Assembly (NCBI GenBank): GCA_963677185.1
Contig: OY781889.1
Location: forward strand, 2,728,001-2,792,000
Source: G963677185 sp963677185
GTDB taxonomy: Bacteria; Bacillota; Syntrophomonadia; Syntrophomonadales; Syntrophomonadaceae
DNA length: 64,000 bases
Direction of reading: 5' to 3'
The notes beneath the pieces are model-generated. The model was given only the letters and a program-made list of their open reading frames with translations, did no database searches and was not told the DNA's origin. Shown here one piece after another: positions 54,598 through 61,916 of the stretch (position 1 is the first letter of the stretch; each line of letters opens with the position of its first letter). The position numbers and the translations under genes were made by a program.

Positions 54598-57141
54598 ATG
54601 TACCGGCTAGCGCAGTATAGGTATTTGGCCATATTTGTGCTGTTATCGTTCTTTATGAGCTTCAGCATTACTATGGCTATCCCGTCTGCGACTGCGGACG
54701 AATCAAACGGCACCACGACAGTTGCAGCTTCAGAAACATTTGCCGAAACCGAAATCGACTATGCGGACGCAGCCGATGAAGCGGCTGTCCAGGAAGCTGT
54801 AGCCGCAGAATTTACTTTCCAGATGGTGGCTGATCCTGCCCTGGGCAATCCCACCTTGACCGTTTTCTTCGGGACTGATGCCGTATCAGCGGGCGGCACC
54901 GAAGTGGGCACCGATGCCTCGGGCAACAGCATCTGGCAGTTCGTCATATCATATGCGGCTGATCCCATGCCGGAAATGAGCGGCGCCCGGGTTGATTACC
55001 TGGTGGTGGTGCCTGCAGAACAGGCTCCCCTGCCGGAAGAACCTTTGCTTCCCGATGGTACGAATTCCGGTGAGATTATAACGCCGCCGGTGGCTGGCGG
55101 CGGATACTCCGGCACGGATCCCAGTGGCACCGATCCCTATGATGTCATTTTCAGCCTGACCATCATTAATGTGACCACAACCACAGCTACTGGGTTCGAA
55201 GCCTTCAACGGATTGTCCGACCAGGATATGCCGATTGGCAGCGATGACTTCCCGGACCGCGGCAGCAGTGATGGCCGGGTCGGCGCACCCGCTGACGGAA
55301 TCGTATACTGGATATTTGAATATGAACTGAAACCAGGCGCTGCAGGCCGGGGAGGCTCGACCCCTCCTGCACTCAGTACGGGAATTGAACTGATCGGCAA
55401 TTTTGCCGGAAACGGGGCAGTATCAAAGACTCTGGCCAGTCCCGGCAATGAAGGCTTCATAGTCTTGCCAACGAACGGGGAAGACAGCCTGCAGGGCATA
55501 ACCATGAAGGTAAATTTCAACGGTCCCACCCCGGTTATGAAACTGCGCCTGGATCGTATTGTTGCCAAAAATAGCACTGGCAATATTCTAACCATCGGCA
55601 AATCGTACTGGAATATTGGGCAGGGAAACAAATCGGCCATACCGGACATTTTGAATTTCAGCATTCAAAAAAAGGTCGGCAGCGACTGGATAGAGGTTGA
55701 CACTGCTTCCATCACCCGGGATGAATGCACCTGGAATGGAGGGTGGTATGAGGCTCAGGCAGTGGTTCCCGGTCTTCAATCTGATGTCCAGTACCGGGTT
55801 GTCGAAACGACACCTGCCGGATTTACCAAGATTTCCGATCCATGGAATGGCGAGTTTAAGTTCCATGGCAGCACTCACTCAAAATGTGTAAGTTTTATCA
55901 ATACTCTTGATTGGTGCTCCCAAATAATAACAGTCAATAAAGCATGGACCAAAGACACCCAGACCATGTACCCGTGCAATTTCATTCTGCTATATAAGGG
56001 TCCTAACGGTACAGCCTGGGGCAATCCCCAGTACAAGATCCTCCCGGCTGGTGACACTTCGCTCAGTTTTGTTGTTAACCAGCCCGGCCATTACTGGGTG
56101 GGTGAAGAACTGAACGATCCCCATTTTGTACTGGACAACCCCGGTGTCTTTGAACCAATGTCTTATGGCGGCAAGGATTACCGCGGCTATACCACCGATA
56201 TCGGGATCGGCGGCGGCATGCTGTCCAGCGGAGGCTGCCCACCGCCGCCCACTTTTATCAACGATGAAATCCCCGGCGGTCTGATCGTTCATAAGGTTTA
56301 TGATGTTCCAGATAACGGCACTGGCAAAGAAGCCACCTTTGAACTCTGGGCCAAAGACACGGTGACCAGCAATGAATGGCTGGTGGAAAGCCGGATAACT
56401 GTTGGTCATGACACCACTTTCAGCGGATTAACCCCATCATCCGACGCGCTGGCATACTATCTGCTCGAGACTTCAGACACCGATTTCTATTGCCAATATC
56501 ATACAAAACAGCCGGTGACCGTACCAAATGATATCACGGTTCACAACCAGAAAGGCCGGATCATCGTGGTTAAGGAGTTCAGTGATGGCCTGGATCAGAC
56601 GGTGCGCTTCCACCTGTGGAAGGGCGGGGTGGAAATTGCAGCTGATGACACTGAGTATGATTCGGGCGATGATCGCTGGCAGATGATATTTGCAGGCCTT
56701 GAAGCCGGCGACGACTACACCCTGACCGAGGATGTGCCAGCTGATTACAGCAGCAATGTAAACAGTGACCCGCTATCAGTTATTCTCGGTGAAGACACCA
56801 CCATTACTATCACCAACACCTATATCCCGCCGGAGACTCCTGGCGGTCCCGGTGGCAATGACGAAAACACCCCGTCCACCAACACCTATGTGCCGCCCAC
56901 GGTGGAAGTAACTCCGACCCCGACGGAAGTGACCACAACTCCGACAGAAACAACAACAACTACAACTACAACTGCGGTAACTCCGACTCCAGTTGAAGTG
57001 GTGCCCGCGGTTACGGCAGAGGCTCCGGCAGAAACCGGACTGCCCAAGACCGGTGCGGAAAGCTCTGCCGGAGTTGCCCTTTTGTCCATGATGTTTGCCG
57101 GAAGCGGACTGATTCTGCGCAAAGCTTCTTATAAAATATAA
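54598..57141 (+). CDS. module 3 LPKTG surface protein
   Basis: 847 aa, paralogue of the module 2 protein but shorter. Signal peptide MYRLAQYRYLAIF...PSATA; shared N-terminal domains (DPALGNPTLTV; DPYDVIFSLTI...IVYWIFEY); the two-cysteine domain at nt 55915-56265 (NKAWTKD...YPCNFILL ... GGCPPPPTFIND); two to three SpaA/Cna-B-like repeats (DYTLTED); then a Thr/Pro/Glu linker with a run of threonines, LPKTGAESS, a hydrophobic helix and RKASYKI. ATG 54598 with AAAGGAGGG. Confidence 0.9.
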   Translation: MYRLAQYRYLAIFVLLSFFMSFSITMAIPSATADESNGTTTVAASETFAETEIDYADAADEAAVQEAVAAEFTFQMVADPALGNPTLTVFFGTDAVSAGGTEVGTDASGNSIWQFVISYAADPMPEMSGARVDYLVVVPAEQAPLPEEPLLPDGTNSGEIITPPVAGGGYSGTDPSGTDPYDVIFSLTIINVTTTTATGFEAFNGLSDQDMPIGSDDFPDRGSSDGRVGAPADGIVYWIFEYELKPGAAGRGGSTPPALSTGIELIGNFAGNGAVSKTLASPGNEGFIVLPTNGEDSLQGITMKVNFNGPTPVMKLRLDRIVAKNSTGNILTIGKSYWNIGQGNKSAIPDILNFSIQKKVGSDWIEVDTASITRDECTWNGGWYEAQAVVPGLQSDVQYRVVETTPAGFTKISDPWNGEFKFHGSTHSKCVSFINTLDWCSQIITVNKAWTKDTQTMYPCNFILLYKGPNGTAWGNPQYKILPAGDTSLSFVVNQPGHYWVGEELNDPHFVLDNPGVFEPMSYGGKDYRGYTTDIGIGGGMLSSGGCPPPPTFINDEIPGGLIVHKVYDVPDNGTGKEATFELWAKDTVTSNEWLVESRITVGHDTTFSGLTPSSDALAYYLLETSDTDFYCQYHTKQPVTVPNDITVHNQKGRIIVVKEFSDGLDQTVRFHLWKGGVEIAADDTEYDSGDDRWQMIFAGLEAGDDYTLTEDVPADYSSNVNSDPLSVILGEDTTITITNTYIPPETPGGPGGNDENTPSTNTYVPPTVEVTPTPTEVTTTPTETTTTTTTTAVTPTPVEVVPAVTAEAPAETGLPKTGAESSAGVALLSMMFAGSGLILRKASYKI

Positions 57142-57183
57142 GAACCGTAGCACAGATATTTGAATAGCAGAATCGTTTTTAGT

Positions 57184-57208
57184 GAAGCCGGGCTTAATGC
57201 CCGGCTTC
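57184..57208 (+). terminator. hairpin after module 3
   Basis: Ten-base perfect stem GAAGCCGGGC / GCCCGGCTTC with TTAAT loop. The T tail is poor, so some readthrough into the sortase gene 120 bases downstream is plausible. Confidence 0.65.
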
Positions 57209-57328
57209 CGCCTTGTTGACAAAGCCAGATTCATCACAGTGCATCCATTCATTCCCCTTTACATATGGCTGCAGCGTCACTTATGATGAATTACAGAGCA
57301 ATAATAAATAAACGAGGTCGAAACAATC

Positions 57329-57961
57329 ATGGCAGAATTTACAAGCAAAGCTAATAATACCAGGCGCATCGGAATATCGGCAGCCTGCCTGCTGCTAATA
57401 GGAGCAATCGCCGCAGCGCTATCCTCTTACTGGTGGCCCGCGGTTCAACCCTATACACCTTTCGGGCTGAAAGGCGAAGCGGCTATCCAGACTTTAAGTG
57501 CAGTTACCGCCATCCCGAAAGAAGAGTTCTATCCGAGGGACCTGGAATCGGCTCCCGGAATACTGGAACTTCCCACCCTGGGCCTTACGCTGGATATCGT
57601 GTACGGGGTCGCTCCGGCGGACCTGGAGCGGGCTCCCGGCTTCTACCCCCAGAGCGGTTATCCCGATGTCGGTAATGTTAGTATCGCCGGCCACCGCAAC
57701 ATGTCCGGCAATCCCTTCATGGACCTGGACAAATTAGCTAAAGGGGATGCCATCAGGCTTACCTATAAAGGCAAGCTATATACCTACGAGGTCGATTCGA
57801 GCTGGATTACAGTTGACACCGACTGGTCGGTGATTGATCCCACTCCCAGGCCCGCCCTGACCCTGACCACCTGTGATCCCCCGGTCAGACCCCCGGACGG
57901 TCATTATAACCGGCTGATTGTGCGCTCGTACCTGGTCAAGGCCGAGAAGATCGCCCGATAA
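57329..57961 (+). CDS. sortase (class D/E-like)
   Basis: Membrane-anchored transpeptidase that cuts LPXTG after Thr and links proteins to the wall. 210 aa. N-terminal membrane helix (ISAACLLLIGAIAAALSSYWW); catalytic His in SIAGHRN, Cys in LTLTTCDPP and Arg in NRLIVRSYL. The TLTTC motif fits classes D and E. It is the only sortase in the window and lies amid three LPKTG proteins, so they are its likely substrates; SpaA-type repeats also raise the possibility of polymerisation, though class C lid residues are not seen. Confidence 0.92.
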   Translation: MAEFTSKANNTRRIGISAACLLLIGAIAAALSSYWWPAVQPYTPFGLKGEAAIQTLSAVTAIPKEEFYPRDLESAPGILELPTLGLTLDIVYGVAPADLERAPGFYPQSGYPDVGNVSIAGHRNMSGNPFMDLDKLAKGDAIRLTYKGKLYTYEVDSSWITVDTDWSVIDPTPRPALTLTTCDPPVRPPDGHYNRLIVRSYLVKAEKIAR

Positions 57962-58011
57962 GATCTAGGTATCTGGTTTCGCGCATTGGAAGTAATAAGG
58001 AGGCGAAGCCC

Positions 58012-58689
58012 GTGAATACATCCCTCCAGCAACTGCTCGAATCATTGAGCAGTGACGAGCAGGAAAAAATTCAGAATGAGATGATCCCCAGAAGCTTCGC
58101 TCGCAATAAAATTATCTTCCACGAAGAGCAGGAAGCCGATGGCATGTATCTCATCACATCCGGAATGGTCAAGATCGTCAAGGGAACCCCGGACGGGCAT
58201 AATAAAATCCTGGCCATATTAAGCGCCGGGGAGATATTTGGTGAAATGGCCCTTTTCGACGCCGCTTACCGCACCGCCAGTGTTATCGCCCTTCAGGACA
58301 CCGATACCATATTCTGCTCAGTCAGCGCCTTTGAACGGCTCAACAGGGAAATTCCTGCCATGAGCCGGGTAATTATATCTTTTCTATCCCAGCGATTGCG
58401 CCAAACCAACCAACAGGTGACCGATGCTTTATATGTGAAAGCCCGGCCCCGCCTGGTAAAAAGCCTTCTGGAGCTGCATCGCCACTGTGGCACCAATGAA
58501 AAGGGAACCGCTGTAATCCCGCTGGCTTTGACCCACGAGGATATAGGCGGCATTGTGGGCATTTCCCGGGAAACCGCCACCAAACTGCTGGGAGAGCTTG
58601 AAGCCGAAGAATACATCCGCAAGGAGAAAAAAGCCATCTACCTGCTGGACCTCCCTGCCCTGGAAGCCGAAACGCTGGAGACAAACTAA
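58012..58689 (+). CDS. Crp/Fnr-family transcriptional regulator
   Basis: 225 aa starting at GTG with AAGGAGG. N-terminal cyclic-nucleotide-binding fold (FHEEQEADGMYLITSGMVKIVKGTPDGHNKILAILSAGEIFGEMALFD broken into strands), long dimer helix, and C-terminal winged helix with LTHEDIGGIVGISRETATKLLGEL. No Fnr-type cysteine cluster at the N terminus, so the signal is not an FeS cluster of that kind. It follows the sortase by 50 bases and is probably in the same transcript. Targets unknown. Confidence 0.92.
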   Translation: MNTSLQQLLESLSSDEQEKIQNEMIPRSFARNKIIFHEEQEADGMYLITSGMVKIVKGTPDGHNKILAILSAGEIFGEMALFDAAYRTASVIALQDTDTIFCSVSAFERLNREIPAMSRVIISFLSQRLRQTNQQVTDALYVKARPRLVKSLLELHRHCGTNEKGTAVIPLALTHEDIGGIVGISRETATKLLGELEAEEYIRKEKKAIYLLDLPALEAETLETN

Positions 58690-58695
58690 TCTCAA

Positions 58696-58718
58696 GGGCG
58701 AACACAAGGTTTGCCCCT
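58696..58718 (+). repeat. GGGCGAACACA hairpin element, copy 1
   Basis: GGGCGAA and TTTGCCC can pair around ACACAAGG. A near-identical copy follows at 58766. Similar short hairpins are scattered in many bacterial genomes. This copy, right after the Crp/Fnr stop codon, could end transcription. Confidence 0.65.
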
Positions 58719-58765
58719 GATGTCTGCATTTTATACCTTTGTTCTTACGTCTTAGGTCTTTGATC

Positions 58766-58788
58766 GGGCGAACACAGGATTCGCCCCT
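58766..58788 (+). repeat. GGGCGAACACA hairpin element, copy 2
   Basis: Same core as copy 1 with a better stem, GGGCGAA / TTCGCCC, same orientation, 70 bases downstream. Confidence 0.65.
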
Positions 58789-58799
58789 GCGGAAATCTG

Positions 58800-59068
58800 C
58801 GTCTCACGTTTCAAGTTTCACCGGCTCACTCTTCGCTATTCGGTCTTCACCGCTGTAATATTCACGTTTCACATTTCACGCTTCACTCTTCACGTTTCAC
58901 TTTTTACTCTTTACTCTTCACCTTTTTCTTTTCCTTTTCCTTTTCACGTTTCGCTTTTCACTTTTCACGTTTTACTTTTTACTTTTTACGTTTCACGTTT
59001 CACATTTCACCTTTTCACATTTTCACCTTTCCCGTTTTACTTTTTACTTTTCACGTTTCACGTTTCAT
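58800..59068. repeat. degenerate heptamer array (TTTCACG type)
   Basis: About 270 bases made almost only of heptamers such as TTTCACG, TTTTACT and TTTCACA, one strand nearly free of G. Copies vary at one or two positions. It is in the opposite orientation to the array at 61568-61865. Not a CRISPR: no conserved repeat with unique spacers. Confidence 0.8.
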
Positions 59069-59084
59069 TGTAAGCGCGCTCACA
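59069..59084. promoter_or_regulatory. operator-like palindrome TGTAAGCG-CGCTCACA
   Basis: Sixteen bases with one mismatched pair, similar in style to LacI/GalR-family operators. It lies 97 bases upstream of the FN3/copper-amine-oxidase-like gene, just at the end of the heptamer array. No LacI-type regulator is in the window. Confidence 0.35.
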
Positions 59085-59180
59085 TTAATATCATATGGAA
59101 TGCCTTATTATCTGACTATGAAGATGACTATTCATCACACTTAAACGTGAACGGCAAATAAACGAAGGAGGTAACTATCC

Positions 59181-60560
59181 ATGAACACATCGGTCTATTT
59201 CAAGCTTCCGGCCAATCTCGGGTATTTCCGGATAACAGCCACAGCAGGCAAACAAAGCTCTGCGAAAAAGGACGGCCGCCAGCCCCAAAATACGCAAGCA
59301 GCCAGTTTCAAGGCCATCCGCCTGGCAACTCTGGCCATGATGCTTGGCATTTTTATTTCCACCGGGAACGTCACCGCCATGGGAGCCGCCCTGACTATGA
59401 ACTCTGTTCAGCCGCTGACCGAACTGAATCCTGCACCTGGTTCGTTGCTGGCCAGCAATCAGGCTGTTATTGCTGATGCAGCGAATTCCAGCGGCAATTC
59501 CTCGCTTGTCACCATGATTCCTGGCAATGCATCTCTGGACAGCCAGCTGCCAGAAGTAAACTCCAGCACTACGCCGAACAACTTTAACGTCCTGAAACCC
59601 GGCCTGGGAGACAACCTGGTCGATCCCCATGATATCTGCCTCTTTCCCACCGCCGGATTCAGCCTGGCCCAGGGCCAGCCAGTATATATCCCGCTTAACA
59701 GCCTCAAGCCGGTTAATTACAAAATGTATTTCAGCTCCACTGCCGGGCAGTTCTGGAGCCTGCAAAGCCCCGGGTATTTTTCAACCTGCTTCCTGTGGAC
59801 TGCTCCTAATAAAGCCGTTGCCGAAGGGCGGCTAAAGATTGTCCCCTTCAAATCTACGGGTAAAACACTGTACAGCGGCCTTTTCAGCGTGGGCTCCAAG
59901 CAATGGTCCAACGTGGTGGATTGCGATTATGTACTGTCCAAAGGGGCCGTAAGCCTGAACTGGCAGCCGGTTGCCGCTCCGCCCAATACTGTGACTTACA
60001 ATATATACAGAAGCACCAGCACCCAGAACCTGTTCAGCGCCGGCAACCTGATCGTGTCGGGCCTGGCCAGCACCTCCATTGATATAGACTGCTACCCGGA
60101 CGGCCAGACTTATTATTACCTGGTTACTCCCATCCACAGCACCTGGCAGCCAACCAACATTTATCCCCCGGTTTCAACCGTGGTCGGCAATACACTGACA
60201 GAACAACTCGGCACAACAACAGCCAAGCTTAATGGCCAGACCTTTACCCTGGAGCATGCGCCCACTATCATCGGGCCCAGGGTGTATATTCCGCTGGTAT
60301 CAACCGTTGAAGCCATGGGACAGTATGCCAGCTTCGACCCTGCGACCCAAACAGCCATGGTTGATTACTACGGCACCTGGATTCAATACACGGCTGGCAG
60401 CAGCATATTCACCGTAAACGGTGAAGAATGGGCCATGGATGCCCCTGCTTATGTCGATAATGGCGCCTTTATGCTTCCGCCGCATAATCTGTGTGAACCG
60501 CTGGGATTCTCCGTTTGCTGGGAAGCTGCCACTCACACCATTTATATATGCTTCCCGTAA
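59181..60560 (+). CDS. secreted protein with FN3-like and copper-amine-oxidase-N domains
   Basis: 459 aa. An unusually long positively charged lead (about 48 residues) precedes the hydrophobic signal (LATLAMMLGIFISTGNVTAMG). The middle is not recognised up to about residue 265; then a fibronectin-III-like module (SLNWQPVAAPPNTVTYNIYRSTS ... YYYLVTPIH) and a C-terminal Cu_amine_oxidN1-type domain (RVYIPLVSTVEAMG ... MLPPHNLCEPLGFSVCWEAATHTIYI), a wall-associated module in Clostridia that does not bind copper by itself. No LPXTG. GGAGGT before the ATG. Confidence 0.82.
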   Translation: MNTSVYFKLPANLGYFRITATAGKQSSAKKDGRQPQNTQAASFKAIRLATLAMMLGIFISTGNVTAMGAALTMNSVQPLTELNPAPGSLLASNQAVIADAANSSGNSSLVTMIPGNASLDSQLPEVNSSTTPNNFNVLKPGLGDNLVDPHDICLFPTAGFSLAQGQPVYIPLNSLKPVNYKMYFSSTAGQFWSLQSPGYFSTCFLWTAPNKAVAEGRLKIVPFKSTGKTLYSGLFSVGSKQWSNVVDCDYVLSKGAVSLNWQPVAAPPNTVTYNIYRSTSTQNLFSAGNLIVSGLASTSIDIDCYPDGQTYYYLVTPIHSTWQPTNIYPPVSTVVGNTLTEQLGTTTAKLNGQTFTLEHAPTIIGPRVYIPLVSTVEAMGQYASFDPATQTAMVDYYGTWIQYTAGSSIFTVNGEEWAMDAPAYVDNGAFMLPPHNLCEPLGFSVCWEAATHTIYICFP

Positions 60561-60613
60561 TACCTCAATATCGTTTCAATGGTGCAGCTCAAAATAATAT
60601 AGATTTTCTCCTG

Positions 60614-60645
60614 ATGCCGCCGGGTAACCGGTGGCATTATTCTTT
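60614..60645 (+). terminator. terminator after the FN3/copper-amine-oxidase-like gene
   Basis: Stem ATGCCGCCGG / CCGGTGGCAT (60614-60623, 60628-60637, one G-T pair) with GTAA loop and a TATTCTTT tail. Confidence 0.75.
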
Positions 60646-60951
60646 GCCAGATAAATGCTTCCTGGCATATCTAATCGGCTTGTTCTCCGGAACCTCCTGA
60701 TCTAATACCGCAAATAAGGCTGTCTACCATCCGGATACAGGCACTTTCAATTAACGAATACATCTTGCCATTTTTTTCACTTTCAGCTGCTCGTGTGACC
60801 AGTATTTAACCAGATTTTAATATGTTTCAAGCCTATTCTTAAGCTGTTCTTAAATGCAGATGTTTTTTGTCTCTTTATTGCTCGCCAGCCACCATTTCGC
60901 ACATTTTTTCAGACAGTTTATCGCATTGTTGTTGTTAGTAATTATATTTGT

Positions 60952-60996
60952 TGTGACTGAATTGTAACCATTGCGGTGACGCTGCGCTGGTATAGT
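60952..60996 (+). promoter_or_regulatory. module 4 promoter: TGTGAC, TGTAAC, GGTGAC repeats plus TATAGT
   Basis: TGTGAC at 60952, TGTAAC at 60963 (11 bases), GGTGAC at 60975 (12 bases), then 10 bases and TATAGT at 60991-60996. More degenerate than modules 1-3, but the last repeat keeps the exact 10-base distance to the -10. Confidence 0.7.
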
Positions 60997-61033
60997 GATG
61001 CCATTACCCAAATAAACTAGGCTGCATTGACTG

Positions 61034-61567
61034 ATGGGAGGTGAAATTATTGACATAGATAGGATGGGGCCTACAATGCCGGCCGGCAGGTCCTCGGATT
61101 ATGTTATTAAAGTCTTTTCTTACAACCAGCGCATTATAGAAGGCACCGTCGAATCCAGCGCCAGCGGAAACAGCACTGCTTTCACCGGGTTAATGCCCCT
61201 GGCGGAGCTGATCGAAAGCTGGCTGAACGAAAACAACGGCCCCCAGGCCACGATGGCCATGCGCAACTGGAATATTTCAAAGGTGAACAACCCGGTGGAT
61301 ATTTCAGAAGAGCACGCAGCTTCGGCCATGCAAAAGAGCGGCTCTAAACCCCTGGCCAGTTTCCTGCTCCATGTTCAATTCCGGCAAAATGCCGGCTGGC
61401 AGGGCCAGCTTCTCTGGATAAACCAGAAACGCTCCCTGGCTTTTCGCAGCTTTCTGGAGCTGGCCACCCTCCTGGATCGCGCGCTGCTTTACGCTACTGG
61501 CGCGGAACAGGCAAGCCCGGTCGCCAGACCTGCACATAAATGGAAGCAGCAAGAATCAGCGTCGTAA
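61034..61567 (+). CDS. module 4 small protein, divergent member
   Basis: 177 aa as drawn. Second unit well kept (SFLLHVQFRQNAGWQG ... LAFRSFLELATLL), first unit diverged (DYVIKVFSYNQR ... STAFTGLMPLAELI) but in register; GRSSD precedes it as in the others. The start is uncertain: the ATG at 61034 overlaps the GGGAGGTG ribosome site, while in-frame ATT codons 61046/61049 or ATG 61064 are alternatives. Unlike modules 1-3 it is separated from its surface protein by 350 bases of heptamer array. Confidence 0.78.
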   Translation: MGGEIIDIDRMGPTMPAGRSSDYVIKVFSYNQRIIEGTVESSASGNSTAFTGLMPLAELIESWLNENNGPQATMAMRNWNISKVNNPVDISEEHAASAMQKSGSKPLASFLLHVQFRQNAGWQGQLLWINQKRSLAFRSFLELATLLDRALLYATGAEQASPVARPAHKWKQQESAS

Positions 61568-61865
61568 GATAGTGAAACCGGAAACGTGAAAAGTGAAAAG
61601 TGAGATGTAAGACGCAAGACGCAAGACGTAAGACGTTAAACGTTAAACGTGAGACGTGAGACGTAAAACGTAAAGAGGTAAGGGGTAAACGGCAAACAGT
61701 AAACGATAAACGGTGAACGGCAAACGGTAAACAGTAAACGGTAAACGGTGAACGGTAAAAGGTGAACGGCAAACAGTAAACGGTAAACGGCAAAAATTAT
61801 AGTTAAGAGGCAAGAAGGTAAGGGGTAGACGGTAAAAGCTAAAAGCTACTAGTAAGAGTTGAGAG
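61568..61865. repeat. degenerate heptamer array (CGTGAAA / GTAAACG type)
   Basis: About 300 purine-rich bases of heptamers such as ACGTGAG, ACGTTAA, GTAAACG and GTGAACG, the complement of the array at 58800-59068. It lies between the small gene and the large gene of module 4. An open frame on the minus strand across it is just the translation of the repeats. Confidence 0.8.
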
Positions 61866-61916
61866 TCTAGCGTTCAGCGTTCAGATCAAAAAGGTAAACC
61901 GAAGGGAGAGAAAGGA

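Larger units (their letters stand above)
58690..59180. other. intergenic region with hairpin repeats, heptamer array and operator-like palindrome
   Basis: About 490 bases without a gene. It holds two copies of a GGGCGAACACA hairpin element, a pyrimidine-rich heptamer array (58800-59068), and a 16-bp near-palindrome ahead of the next gene. Confidence 0.7.
60561..61033. other. intergenic region ahead of module 4
   Basis: About 470 bases: terminator at 60614-60645, AT-rich sequence with no gene I can support, then the repeat-type promoter at 60952-60996. Confidence 0.55.

Noticed and set aside
58800..59068. Possible CRISPR array
   Set aside because: The units are 7 bp, degenerate and contiguous; there are no unique spacers and no cas genes.
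61494..61793. Minus-strand open frame of 99 aa (repeating PFTVYCLPF-like peptide)
   Set aside because: It is the translation of the degenerate heptamer array; the peptide periodicity comes from the 7-bp DNA repeat and there is no ribosome site.
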